This document shows positions 32,365 through 41,425 of a stretch of DNA of 64,000 nucleotides, in pieces (within the stretch, counting starts at the first letter, position 1; each line of letters starts with the position of its first letter). The notes under the pieces were generated by a model. It saw nothing but the letters and a program-made list of their open reading frames with translations. It was not told the origin of the DNA and ran no database searches. This DNA is from Bradyrhizobium sp. 4 (GTDB lineage Bacteria > Pseudomonadota > Alphaproteobacteria > Rhizobiales > Xanthobacteraceae), in contig NZ_CP064686.1 of NCBI RefSeq assembly GCF_023100905.1, forward strand, positions 5,208,001-5,272,000. Direction: 5' to 3'. The translations under genes and the position numbers were made by a program.

Positions 32365-33447
32365 ATGCACGGACTGCTGACCGCGCTGAAGCGCGGCTTC
32401 AAGAGATGGATCGGCTGGCGGCGACTCGGCGTTGCGGCGAGCGTCTTCATCATTGCGTTCGCGATCACCACGCTGGTACGGACGCTCAAGGGCATCGACA
32501 CCGGGGTCATCCTGACCGCGTTGACCGAGATCCCCCGCGGTAACATCGGGCTGGCGGCGATCTGCGTATGCTTCGCGTTCTGTACGCTGACCTTCTACGA
32601 TTTTTTTGCACTGCGAACGATCGGCAAGAAGCACGTGCCCTATCGCATCGCAGCGCTCTCCAGCTTCACATCGTATTCGATCGGCCACAATATCGGCGCC
32701 ACCGTCTTCACCGGCGGCGCGATCCGCTTCCGGATCTATTCGGATTACGGGCTGAATGCGATCGATGTCGCAAAAATCTGCTTCCTGTCGGGCCTGACCT
32801 TCTGGCTCGGTAACATCTTCGTGCTCTCGATCGGCATGGCCATCCATCCGGATGCCGCCTCCTACATGGATCAGCTGCCGTCGTCGATCAACCGGCTGAT
32901 TGCGCTCGGCGGCCTCGCCTCGATCGGCGCGTATCTGGTCTGGCTGTGCATGGGCGAGAAGCGCCGCGAGCTGGGTCAGAAGGGCTGGAAGGTGGTGCTG
33001 CCGTCAGCGCCGCTGACGCTGGTGCAGATCCTGATCGGCGTCGTCGATCTCGGATTCTGCGCGCTGGCGATGTACCTTCTGGTGCCGGCCACGCCGCAGA
33101 TCGACTTCCTGTCGCTCTCGGTGGTGTTCATTTTGGCGACATTGCTCGGCTTTGCCAGCCACGCCCCCGGTTCGCTCGGCGTGTTCGACGCCGCCATGCT
33201 GGTGGCGCTGCCGGAGTTCGGCCGCGAGCAGCTTCTGGCCACGCTCCTTGTCTTCCGCATTCTCTATTTCGTGATCCCGTTCGGACTGGCCATCTCCATC
33301 ATGGGCACACGCGAGCTCTGGATGAATGTGGTGGAGCCCTGGCAGGAGCGCCGAAGGCTGGCGGAGGCCTGCGCGCAGGCCAACCTGCCCAAGCAGGTGG
33401 CAGCGATTGAGCGCGAGCGGTCGCTGCGGCAGGCCAGCAAGCGCTGA
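32365..33447 (+). CDS. UPF0104/MprF N-terminal-type integral membrane protein
   Basis: This 360-residue inner-membrane protein has about eight hydrophobic helices, such as LGVAASVFIIAFAITTLVRT and IGLAAICVCFAFCTLTFYDF. SYSIGHNIGATVFTGGAIRFRIYS and LLGFASHAPGSLGVFDAAML are the conserved motifs of the lysylphosphatidylglycerol synthetase transmembrane family. In MprF this part flips aminoacylated lipids; here no soluble aminoacyl-transferase domain follows, so the substrate is unknown. The ATG at 32365 has GGGAGG at about 6 nt. The C-terminal tail is charged. Confidence 0.82.
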   Translation: MHGLLTALKRGFKRWIGWRRLGVAASVFIIAFAITTLVRTLKGIDTGVILTALTEIPRGNIGLAAICVCFAFCTLTFYDFFALRTIGKKHVPYRIAALSSFTSYSIGHNIGATVFTGGAIRFRIYSDYGLNAIDVAKICFLSGLTFWLGNIFVLSIGMAIHPDAASYMDQLPSSINRLIALGGLASIGAYLVWLCMGEKRRELGQKGWKVVLPSAPLTLVQILIGVVDLGFCALAMYLLVPATPQIDFLSLSVVFILATLLGFASHAPGSLGVFDAAMLVALPEFGREQLLATLLVFRILYFVIPFGLAISIMGTRELWMNVVEPWQERRRLAEACAQANLPKQVAAIERERSLRQASKR

Positions 33448-33494
33448 GCATGATGCGGAAAAGTGCGAAGCGGTTTTCCGGAAAGATCATGCTC
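33446..33494. repeat. Dispersed palindrome after the UPF0104 gene
   Basis: gagcatgat at 33446-33454 and atcatgctc at 33486-33494 are perfect inverted arms, with an inner pair cggaaaa / ttttccg. The pattern is a short repeat widespread in Bradyrhizobium (recollection). It overlaps the UPF0104 stop codon. Confidence 0.8.
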
Positions 33495-33601
33495 CAACGA
33501 TAGTCCGCTAGACGCCGGCCAGCAAAACCGTCAGACCGATGTTGCACGCGGAGAGCAACTCTCTTATTTCCGCCTCAACTTTGCCGTTGAAAATGCGGGC
33601 C

Positions 33602-35554
33602 ATGATCCCTGTATCCCTTCGCCGTTTCCTCGCTGGTGCCCTGCTGCTCGCCGGGCTCCTCACCGCCCTGCCGCTGGAGCGGGCGGCCGCGCAGGACGCA
33701 GGCGCCATGCAGATCAGCTGGGAGGTGCGCAACCGCTTCCGGCTGTTCCGCGAAGAGCGCGACTTCCTGCTCCATGTCGAGAACGCACGTAACCGCAGCA
33801 TCCTCGCCGCCGAGCAATCGCTGGAGCTCCAGAGCGAGGGCCGCGGCTGGGCCCGGAACATGGTCAACCGGCTCTGCATCGACCTCCAGGGCCGGGTCAA
33901 CCAGCCCTGCACCCGCGACAACACGAAGGAAAACTACCTCACCCCCCTCGACCATCCCGTCACCGTGCGTCTCGCCGGCGCGGTGCCGGTCGGCGCCACC
34001 TGCGCTTGGTCGTTCGACGACGGCGACGGGCCGCAACAATCCACCTTCGACTGCGCCGAGCCGATCAATCTGCGGGTCCGCTACGGCAAGCAGACGGTCG
34101 CGACCGTCGACGTCTCCTCCGGCTCCGATCCAACCCAGCGGGTCCAGACCGAGATCCAGGTCCGCGACATCTTCGTCGCTGGCCTCGGAGACAGCATCGC
34201 CTCGGGCGAAGGCAATCCGGACCGGCCGCTGGCGCTGTCGGACGAAGGTTTTTGCTTCCGCTCCTATCTCGGCACCGCCGGCGCGCAGTATTACCGGCCG
34301 AGCCGCGCCGGCTTCAAGGGCGGCCGCGCCTGCGAAGCGCCGGATACGCTTGCCAACTGGCAGCGCTACAGCGCGCTCTGGTTCAACTCGCCCTGCCATC
34401 GATCGCTCTACAGCTACCAGGCCCGCACCGCGCTGGCGCTCGCGGTACGCTACACCCACGTCGCGGTGACGTTTCTGCCGCTCGCCTGCACTGGCGCCAG
34501 CATCAGCGACGGGCTGCTCGGCTCGCAGCGTGCCCGTGAATGCCCGCCCGGCAAGACCGGCGTCTGCAACATCAGCGTGAACGCGCAGGTCGCCGAGCTG
34601 CGCGAGGCGCTCACCGCCGCCAGGAAACGCCAGCCCGAGCGCACGCTCGACCTCGTGCTGCTCTCGGTCGGCGCCAACGACGTCTATTTCTCGGGCCTCG
34701 TCGCCGACGTTATCGTGGAGACCGCAACCGAGCGCGCGATATTCCGGCGCTCCGGCGTGATGGCGAGCGTCGATGATTCCCGCGATGCGCTGGCGCGCGA
34801 ACTGCCGCAGAATTTCGTCAAGCTGCGCGAGGCGCTGAAGCCGCTGGTCGGCGGCGACCTCTCGCATGTGGTCTACGTCTCCTACGCCAACCCGGCGCTC
34901 GCCGATGGCGGCGTGCCTTGCCGCGGCGGCCGCGCCGGGTTCGACATTCATCCGTCCTTCAACGCCGATCCGCAGCGCCTCGCCCGCGTTTCGACCTTCG
35001 TCGACACCGAATTCCTGCCGCAACTGAAGGGGCTCGCCACCTGCACCCGCGGCGCGCTGTGCCGCGATCCCGAGGCCGACCGCATGACCTTCGTGGATTC
35101 GCATCAGGCGGCGTTCGCCGATCACGGCTTCTGCGCGCATTCGGGCAACGATCCCGAATTCGACCGCACCTGCTTTGCCGAGAACGGCCAGAGCTTCAAT
35201 CCTGACATCGTGAGCGCGGCGAGCCAGCCGATGCTGTGCGGCCGCGGCGCCTCCGAATTCCGCGCCTATCTGCCGCGCGCGCGCTGGATCCGCGACGCCA
35301 ATGACAGCTATTTCGCCGCGATGACCTATCCGCAAGGCTTGCCGGCAGCAAGCCAGCCGACTGACATCCACGACGCGACCTGGGGCGTGCTCTCCGCCGT
35401 CTATGGCGGCGCCGTGCATCCGAGCGCCGAAGGCCACGCCGCGATGGCGGACGCGGCACTGCCGGCCGCAAGCGCCGTGCTGGGGCTGGATGCGGCACCG
35501 CCGGGCGTGACACGCGGGCTGCTCGCGCCGCTGCTGCCGGCGGCGCAGCAGTAG
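33602..35554 (+). CDS. Secreted SGNH/GDSL-type hydrolase
   Basis: The 650-residue protein has a signal peptide (MIPVSLRRFLAGALLLAGLLTALPLERAAAQ) and so acts outside the cytoplasm. The catalytic Ser block is FVAGLGDSIASGEGNPDRP, block III is LLSVGANDVYFSG with Asn, and VHPSAEGHAAMAD near the end supplies the Asp-x-x-His-like dyad (here HPSAEGH). GDSIASGEGNP resembles actinobacterial and plant-pathogen lipases of the SGNH family. The first about 180 residues after the signal form an additional domain with two Cys pairs. Lipase, esterase or polysaccharide deacetylase activity are all possible. Chosen start: ATG 33602-33604, which gives a clean signal peptide. Confidence 0.85.
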   Translation: MIPVSLRRFLAGALLLAGLLTALPLERAAAQDAGAMQISWEVRNRFRLFREERDFLLHVENARNRSILAAEQSLELQSEGRGWARNMVNRLCIDLQGRVNQPCTRDNTKENYLTPLDHPVTVRLAGAVPVGATCAWSFDDGDGPQQSTFDCAEPINLRVRYGKQTVATVDVSSGSDPTQRVQTEIQVRDIFVAGLGDSIASGEGNPDRPLALSDEGFCFRSYLGTAGAQYYRPSRAGFKGGRACEAPDTLANWQRYSALWFNSPCHRSLYSYQARTALALAVRYTHVAVTFLPLACTGASISDGLLGSQRARECPPGKTGVCNISVNAQVAELREALTAARKRQPERTLDLVLLSVGANDVYFSGLVADVIVETATERAIFRRSGVMASVDDSRDALARELPQNFVKLREALKPLVGGDLSHVVYVSYANPALADGGVPCRGGRAGFDIHPSFNADPQRLARVSTFVDTEFLPQLKGLATCTRGALCRDPEADRMTFVDSHQAAFADHGFCAHSGNDPEFDRTCFAENGQSFNPDIVSAASQPMLCGRGASEFRAYLPRARWIRDANDSYFAAMTYPQGLPAASQPTDIHDATWGVLSAVYGGAVHPSAEGHAAMADAALPAASAVLGLDAAPPGVTRGLLAPLLPAAQQ

Positions 35555-35557
35555 GCA

Positions 35558-35578
35558 CCTGCGCCAAAATGGCGCAGG
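35558..35578. terminator. Small hairpin after the SGNH hydrolase gene
   Basis: cctgcgcc and ggcgcagg flank a five-base loop 4 nt after the stop. There is no T run, so termination is uncertain. Confidence 0.4.
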
Positions 35579-35697
35579 CGACCTCTCCGGCCTAAATTGA
35601 ATGCACGACTTCGCCAATGCACGCTAAAGTTGGGCGCAGGGGCTTGGGTCAGACCAAATGCTCGCACGCCCGCCTACGTCACACGGAGGAGGCTGCC

Positions 35698-37668
35698 TTG
35701 GCGAAGCGATCAGCGAGAGGTCCGGCCAAGAAGCGACCGCGAGGTCCCACGCAGCGTAGCAGATCGGCGACCCAAGCTTCGCGAGGCCGGGACCAGGAAT
35801 CACCGCGTCTGTCGGAGGACACTTGGCGAAGCCTCATTTTCAGGACATTTGGTCACCAGCGCTTCACGCAAGATAGCCCCATCCTGCCGGACGTTTGGCT
35901 GGCCTACGCCAAGGCCGACAAGGGGGTGCGCGTCGACATCATCCTAACTCCCAAGACGGGACACGCGCCCGGTGCCATTGCGCAGTCGCTTGAGCAGCGA
36001 TTGCTGCGCTATCACAGGAACTCCGGCAGAACGACCAGCACGCTCAAAAGCGAGACGATGATCGCGTACAGCAGGTCCTCGGTTGTAGCCAAGCTGACAT
36101 TTGCAGAGCTGATGCGCGTCGTCATTCCCATGACGAACTGGTGGCGTGACCTTCCCATGCAATTGCGTTCTTTCCAGGAGGTCGAAGAGCGGCTGTCGCA
36201 ACTGGAAACGCAGCGAACGAAGTTCAAGACCGTCGTCAATACCAGCCAACAATGGGATTACTTCCGCTTCATTGTCTTGGCTGGGTTCATCGACAGTTGG
36301 CGCGAGCGTCCCGATCCCGAAGACCTGGCCGAAGTTCTGCAAACCGACGCCAATAATTTTCGGGATATCAGGAGCATCACGGAAGGATTTCTGAGCCAAT
36401 TCCGCCGGTTCAAGCAAATTCCCGGCGACGAGGACGGAAAGCTGATTTGGAGCATATCACTCAATCGCCGCACGACTGTGTCGCTGTTTCAGTCCCGGCA
36501 AGCCGTGAAGGCGGACGCGGCACACAACTTGTTCAAGATCAATACGAAGGGGATCGCCTGGGCCGTCATCGACTGCGGCATCGACGCCACCCATGTTGCT
36601 TTTCTTGACCGCGCTAGGAGCAAGTATTCAGAGCCCGGAGAGGGCATTCTGCCCGAGCACTCGAGGATCAAGAAAACATATGACTTCACATACTTGCGAA
36701 CGTTGCTCGCGCTTCAAAGTGGCCGCTTCAAGACCTCGGGCGGGCGACAAGTCGTCGTCACCCAACAGCAACAGCAGGAGCTTGTGGATCTTACGCGCCG
36801 GGTCAACCTTGGCCGGGAAGTTGATTGGGACATGTTGCTGCCACTGATTACGGTCCCTTACGACAGGTACGAGCCACCCTCGCAAGAGCACGGCACACAC
36901 GTTGCCGGCATTCTGGCGGGAAACTGGCCCGAGCAGGACAATGACGATAACGGCCCTCTCTTCGGAATCTGCCCCGACCTTACCCTTTACGATTTTCGTG
37001 TCTTTGACCAGAACGGTGAGGCGGAAGAGTTCGTGATCATGGCGGCGCTGCAGGTCGTTGCGCATCTCAATCGTTTTCGCGCAAATCCGGTCATCCATGG
37101 CGTCAACCTAAGCCTCTCTATACGGCACGAGGTCATGAGTTACGCCTGTGGACGTACTCCGATCTGCGACGAATGCTCCAGACTTGTCGGCGACGGGGTG
37201 GTGGTGGTCGCGGCGGCCGGGAATCAGGGATTCAACCAGCATCCCGAAACAGGCGGCGGCGACTTTGGAAGCTACCGCGTCGCGAGCATCACGGATCCGG
37301 GGAATGCAGACGCCGTGATTACGGTAGGTTCAACTCATCGCAGCGAGCCCCACACATACGGCGTGAGCTACTTCTCGAGTAGAGGGCCGACCGGAGACGG
37401 ACGGCGCAAGCCGGATCTGGTCGCTCCTGGAGAGAAGATCACGGCTCCCATACCGAATCTCGGTTCAAAGCGCATGGATGGGACAAGCATGGCAGCGCCG
37501 CATGTGAGCGGCGCAGCGGCATTGCTGATGGCGCGCCACCGCGAGCTGATCGGCAGGCCAACCATGATCAAGCAAATCCTCTGCAAGACGGCCACTGATC
37601 TCGGCCGCGAAGCTAGCTTCCAGGGGGCAGGCATGCTCGACGTGCTACGCGCGCTGCAATCCGTCTAG
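35698..37668 (+). CDS. Subtilisin-like (S8) protease with long N-terminal region
   Basis: Starting at TTG 35698 the protein has 656 residues; GGAGGAGG sits about 5 nt upstream, whereas the earlier ATG at 35617 lacks a site. The C-terminal half is a subtilase: AVIDCGID (Asp 292), EHGTHVAGILAG (His 398), VVAAAGNQG (Asn 509) and DGTSMAAPHVSGAAAL (Ser 597). All four catalytic elements are intact. Residues 1-285 are unrecognised and begin with a very basic segment; no signal peptide or membrane helix is visible, so an intracellular protease is likely. The stop is 8 nt before an MBL-fold gene. Codon third positions are visibly less GC-rich than in the neighbours, suggesting acquisition by transfer. 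Confidence 0.88.
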   Translation: MAKRSARGPAKKRPRGPTQRSRSATQASRGRDQESPRLSEDTWRSLIFRTFGHQRFTQDSPILPDVWLAYAKADKGVRVDIILTPKTGHAPGAIAQSLEQRLLRYHRNSGRTTSTLKSETMIAYSRSSVVAKLTFAELMRVVIPMTNWWRDLPMQLRSFQEVEERLSQLETQRTKFKTVVNTSQQWDYFRFIVLAGFIDSWRERPDPEDLAEVLQTDANNFRDIRSITEGFLSQFRRFKQIPGDEDGKLIWSISLNRRTTVSLFQSRQAVKADAAHNLFKINTKGIAWAVIDCGIDATHVAFLDRARSKYSEPGEGILPEHSRIKKTYDFTYLRTLLALQSGRFKTSGGRQVVVTQQQQQELVDLTRRVNLGREVDWDMLLPLITVPYDRYEPPSQEHGTHVAGILAGNWPEQDNDDNGPLFGICPDLTLYDFRVFDQNGEAEEFVIMAALQVVAHLNRFRANPVIHGVNLSLSIRHEVMSYACGRTPICDECSRLVGDGVVVVAAAGNQGFNQHPETGGGDFGSYRVASITDPGNADAVITVGSTHRSEPHTYGVSYFSSRGPTGDGRRKPDLVAPGEKITAPIPNLGSKRMDGTSMAAPHVSGAAALLMARHRELIGRPTMIKQILCKTATDLGREASFQGAGMLDVLRALQSV

Positions 37669-37676
37669 GAGCCGTC

Positions 37677-38794
37677 ATGATTCGATTTGAGGCCTTGAAT
37701 GCAAAGCACGGCGATGCCCTGCTTATTCAATACTCCTGGAAGAACAGGAAGCGTCTCTGGATCATCGACGGCGGGCCGAAGGGAGTTTGGAAACAGACAT
37801 TGAACCGCGATTGGAAGAGTTGCGAGGCGACGATTCCGAACTGGCGGTCGATCTTGCCATGCTGAGCCATGTCGACGAAGACCACGTCACGGGAATCTTG
37901 CAGATGACCAAAGGGCTCGCCGAACAGGAGGACGGTGCCGCGGACTTTCTCGAAATCAAGCGATTTTGGCACAACAGCTTCCGTGACATCGTCGGCAGTT
38001 CCGCCAGCTTGCAGGCAGGCATGACGTCTCTCGCCGGCACGCAAGCGAAGGCTCAGGTGGCGATGGCCAGTGCCGATCCCCAACTCAATATAGGCAACGG
38101 CTCGCTCGACCAGCGCGCGGTTGCCGTTCTTGCCAGCATCGGCCAGGGCCGTGAGCTGCGGGACTATCTGACTAAACTTCAGCTCAGCGGAAACGAGCCG
38201 TTCGGTGGCACCTTATCCTCGAAGAGCGGGAGCAAAGTCGTGGACGGCGCCAAGGTCACGCTCGTCGGACCGATTAAATCGCGGCTGGACGCATTTCGAC
38301 AAAAATGGAAGAGCGAATCCGGCAACGCCGCAGCGCTCGCTGCGTTGTTCCGCGACGATCTTGACGAGTCCCCAACAAACCTGTCGAGCCTCGTGATGCT
38401 GGTCGAAATCGCCAAACGTAAGATCTTGCTGACCGGCGACGCGCGCGGGGACGAGATCGTCGATGGCTTCAAGGACGCAGGTCTAGATCTGCCTTCGAAG
38501 CTCGACATCTTGAAGATGCCGCACCATGGTAGCGACCGCAACATCACCGAGAAGTTCCTCAGGTCGTTTCCCGCAAAGCACTACGTGATATCGGCTGACG
38601 GCAAGTACGGGAACCCGGATAGCGATACGATAGAGAACATCGTGAGTGTCCGAGGCGACGGCGACTATACGCTGCACTTCACAAATGATGTGAAGGGCCT
38701 CAAGACGCAACTGACGAAGTTGCAGAAAACGCGGTCATTCGAGTTCGAAATCCGCGCAAAGAGCGCTCCATCCCTCGTTATAGAACTCGGATGA
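37677..38794 (+). pseudogene. MBL-fold metallohydrolase with -1 frameshift
   Basis: The first frame (37677-37865) begins MIRFEALNAKHGDALLIQYS and LWIIDGGPKGV, the start of a ComEC-like metallo-beta-lactamase domain. The rest lies one frame back from TTG 37787: LETDIEPRLEELRGDD, then LAMLSHVDEDHVTG (metal HxDxDH), ILLTGDAR and LKMPHHGSD. Joining the frames at GTT (37785-37787) by a -1 shift rebuilds a normal domain of about 372 residues. One missing T in the GTTT run would explain it. The heptamer is not a canonical slippery site, so a mutation or sequencing error is likelier than programmed frameshifting. It is coupled to the protease gene by 8 nt and shares its composition. Confidence 0.75.
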
Positions 38795-38920
38795 CGTCGA
38801 CTCCCGTTCCATCAATCCAAAATCGGCATCGATCGATACTGCCTTGAACTTGGACACTTTGCCGCGCGCACCTCTAGGAGTCGCAGTGGGGAAACGTTTC
38901 GAGTTCTAAGGAGGCGCGCA

Positions 38921-40273
38921 ATGAGCGCAGTGATGTCCGCAGCGGACGTGAGAAGGTCTCGCGTCAGGCTGTTCATCGTGACCATGTTGTTCCTGGTCAC
39001 GACCGTCAATTATGCCGACCGCGCCACGCTGTCGATCGCGGGCCCCGCGCTCTCCAAGGAGCTGCATCTCGATCCGGTCGCGATGGGCTACATCTTCTCG
39101 GCGTTCGGATGGTCCTATGTGATCGCACAGGTGCCGGGCGGCTGGCTGCTCGACCGCTACGGCTCCCGCCTCGTCTATGCGTTCAGCATCATCGTCTGGT
39201 CGCTGTTCACGACGCTGCAGGGCTGGGTCGGATTCTTCAGCGCCGGCACCGCGATCGTCGTGCTGTTCGGCTTGCGCTTCCTTGTCGGTATCGCCGAAGC
39301 GCCCTCGTTCCCCGCCAATGCTCGCATCGTCGCGGCCTGGTTTCCGAGCAACGAGCGCGGGACCGCGTCGGCGTTCTTCAATTCCGGGCAGTATTTCGCC
39401 ACCGTGATCTTCGCGCCGCTGATGGGTTGGATCGCACACGGCTACGGCTGGCGCTACGTGTTCTTCGTGATGGGTGCGCTCGGAATCATCATGGGGATGG
39501 TCTGGATCAAGACCGTCTACGGGCCGAAAGAGCACCCCGGCGTCAACGAGGCCGAATTCGACTACATCAAGGCAGGTGGTGCGCTGGTCGACCTCGACGC
39601 TCCCAAAGACGACCTGAAGCATGAACGCGCGGCCGCTTCCGGTCCGGGATGGGACCATATCCGCCAGCTGCTCTCCAACCGCATGATGCTCGGCGTCTAT
39701 CTCGGCCAGTACTGCATCAACACGCTGACCTATTTCTTCCTGACCTGGTTCCCGGTCTATCTCGTCAAGGAGCGCGGCCTCTCGATCCTGCAAGCCGGCT
39801 TCGTCGCGACGCTGCCGGCGCTGTGCGGCTTCATCGGCGGCGTGCTCGGCGGCGTCATCTCCGACGCGATCCTGCGCAAGACCGGCTCGTTGACGATGGC
39901 GCGCAAGATCCCGATCGTCGGCGGCATGCTGCTGTCGATGTCGATCATCGCCTGCAACTATGTCGACGGCCAGGCGCTGGTGGTCGGCTTCATGGCGCTC
40001 GCCTTCTTCGGCAAGGGCATCGGCGCGCTCGGCTGGGCTGTCGTCTCCGACACCTCGCCGAAGGAAGCCGGCGGCGTCTCGGGCGGCCTGTTCAACACCT
40101 TCGGCAATCTCTCCTCGATCAGCACTCCGATCGTGATCGGCTACATCCTGGCCGCGACCGGCTCCTTCAACGGAGCGCTGATATTCGTCGGCGCCAATGC
40201 GCTGGTGGCCGCATTCGCCTATCTCGTGGTCGTCGGCAAGATCGAGCGCGTGGTGCTCAAACGTTCCTCCTGA
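38921..40273 (+). CDS. gudP: MFS glucarate/galactarate transporter (ACS family)
   Basis: This 450-residue 12-helix permease imports aldarates by proton symport. Features: TTVNYADRATLSIAGPAL in helix 1, a hallmark of the anion:cation symporter family, GWLLDRYGSRLVY (motif A) and LRFLVGIAEAPSFPANARIVAAWFPSNERGTASAFFNSGQ. The remaining helices end near residue 440. The setting before gudD, kdgD and garD gives the substrate assignment. ATG 38921 has AGGAGG nearby (about 9 nt). A terminator follows, so the transporter may be expressed separately from the downstream genes. Confidence 0.88.
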   Translation: MSAVMSAADVRRSRVRLFIVTMLFLVTTVNYADRATLSIAGPALSKELHLDPVAMGYIFSAFGWSYVIAQVPGGWLLDRYGSRLVYAFSIIVWSLFTTLQGWVGFFSAGTAIVVLFGLRFLVGIAEAPSFPANARIVAAWFPSNERGTASAFFNSGQYFATVIFAPLMGWIAHGYGWRYVFFVMGALGIIMGMVWIKTVYGPKEHPGVNEAEFDYIKAGGALVDLDAPKDDLKHERAAASGPGWDHIRQLLSNRMMLGVYLGQYCINTLTYFFLTWFPVYLVKERGLSILQAGFVATLPALCGFIGGVLGGVISDAILRKTGSLTMARKIPIVGGMLLSMSIIACNYVDGQALVVGFMALAFFGKGIGALGWAVVSDTSPKEAGGVSGGLFNTFGNLSSISTPIVIGYILAATGSFNGALIFVGANALVAAFAYLVVVGKIERVVLKRSS

Positions 40274-40305
40274 GGGCTCCCATGGGAGCTTGACCAGGCA
40301 ACTTA

Positions 40306-40337
40306 ACGGCGGCTTCACGGCCGCCGTCTTTGTTTTG
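40306..40337 (+). terminator. Rho-independent terminator of gudP
   Basis: acggcggc (40306-40313) and gccgccgt (40320-40327) form an 8-bp stem with loop ttcacg, followed by ctttgtttt. It lies 33 nt after the gudP stop. Confidence 0.75.
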
Positions 40338-40369
40338 GGAGTAATCGATGCTAGAAGCGCCGGGGAAAC

Positions 40370-40387
40370 GCCTTATCCATCTAAGGC
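40370..40387 (+). promoter_or_regulatory. Palindrome overlapping the ribosome site of the LysR gene
   Basis: GCCTTA-N6-TAAGGC has perfect 6-bp arms and ends 8 nt before the ATG at 40396. The AAGG of the right arm may be the Shine-Dalgarno sequence. It could be an operator for autoregulation or an mRNA hairpin; only the palindrome is seen. Confidence 0.4.
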
Positions 40388-40395
40388 ATGTATCG

Positions 40396-41301
40396 ATGTT
40401 CGACCTCAACCAGCTCCGCTGTTTCGTCACGGTGGCAGAGGAATTGCATTTCGGCCGCGCCGCCGCGCGGCTGAACATGACCCAGCCGCCGCTGTCCCGG
40501 CAGATCCAGGTGCTCGAGCACATCATCGATGCGCCGCTGCTGGAGCGTACCAGCCGCTCGGTGCGCCTGACGCCGGCCGGGCGCAGCTTCCTGCCGGAAG
40601 CGCGGCGCATCCTGAAGCTTGCGGAAAGCGCCTCGCAGGTCGCCCGCCGTATCGCGCTCGGCAAGTCCGGCTCGCTGAAGATCGGCTTCACCGCGGCCGC
40701 CGCCTACGGCTTCCTCCCCGAGCTCGTCGCCGCCTGCCGCGCCAAGCTGCCCGAGGTGGACTTCTCACTGAAGGAGATGGTGTCGGGCGACCAGTTCGAG
40801 GCGCTGACCTCGGGCCAGATCGATGCCGGCCTGCTCAGGCCCCCGATCGCGCGCCCCGAAATCGCCAGCCGCCGCGTCGTCGCCGAGCCCTTGCTCGCCG
40901 CGATCCCGAAAAAGCATCCGCTGGCGAATGCCGAGACCATCACAATCAAGGATTTCGACAACCAGCCTTTCGTGATGTATTCGCCCTATGAGAGCCGCTA
41001 CTTCCACGACGTACTGGTGGCGCTGTTCACCCGCGCCGACATCCTGCCGCGCTATGTCCAGCACCTGAGCCAGATCCACTCGATCCTCGCCATGGTGCGC
41101 GCCGGCCTCGGCCTTGCCATCGTGCCCGCGGCGGCGGCGAGCTTGAAGATCGCGGACGTCCGCCTGCGGCCGCTGAAGCTGCGCACCCGCGTCCCCGTCG
41201 AACTGTTCATGGTCTGGCGCCGCGAAGACGAGAACCCGCTGCTGTCGGCCCTCGTCAAGATCGCGAGCGAATTGTCCTCCGCGGAGGTGATGGAAGATTG
41301 A
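40396..41301 (+). CDS. LysR-family transcriptional regulator of the aldarate cluster
   Basis: The 301-residue protein has an N-terminal HTH (MFDLNQLRCFVTVAEELHFGRAAARLNMTQPPLSRQIQVLE) and a C-terminal periplasmic-binding-like inducer domain from about residue 90 (LKIGFTAAAAYGFLPELV). It sits between the glucarate transporter and kdgD, all on the plus strand, so it probably activates these genes with glucarate or a pathway intermediate as inducer (inference). The ATG at 40396 begins the HTH; an in-frame upstream ATG at 40348 would add 16 unlikely residues. Confidence 0.9.
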   Translation: MFDLNQLRCFVTVAEELHFGRAAARLNMTQPPLSRQIQVLEHIIDAPLLERTSRSVRLTPAGRSFLPEARRILKLAESASQVARRIALGKSGSLKIGFTAAAAYGFLPELVAACRAKLPEVDFSLKEMVSGDQFEALTSGQIDAGLLRPPIARPEIASRRVVAEPLLAAIPKKHPLANAETITIKDFDNQPFVMYSPYESRYFHDVLVALFTRADILPRYVQHLSQIHSILAMVRAGLGLAIVPAAAASLKIADVRLRPLKLRTRVPVELFMVWRREDENPLLSALVKIASELSSAEVMED

Positions 41302-41425
41302 TGCTGAATTCGCATCGGTCGATATAGGCTTTGGCTTGGACCCGCATCGAACGGTCTCCTAAACCACGGCGCATGGACGCGCAGCCTTGGCGTCCTCCAC
41401 AACATGAGACCAGGGAGCAGCGCCC

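Noticed and set aside
38906..40318. 470-codon minus-strand frame antisense to gudP
   Set aside because: His/Asp/Gln-rich shadow; the plus strand encodes an obvious transporter.
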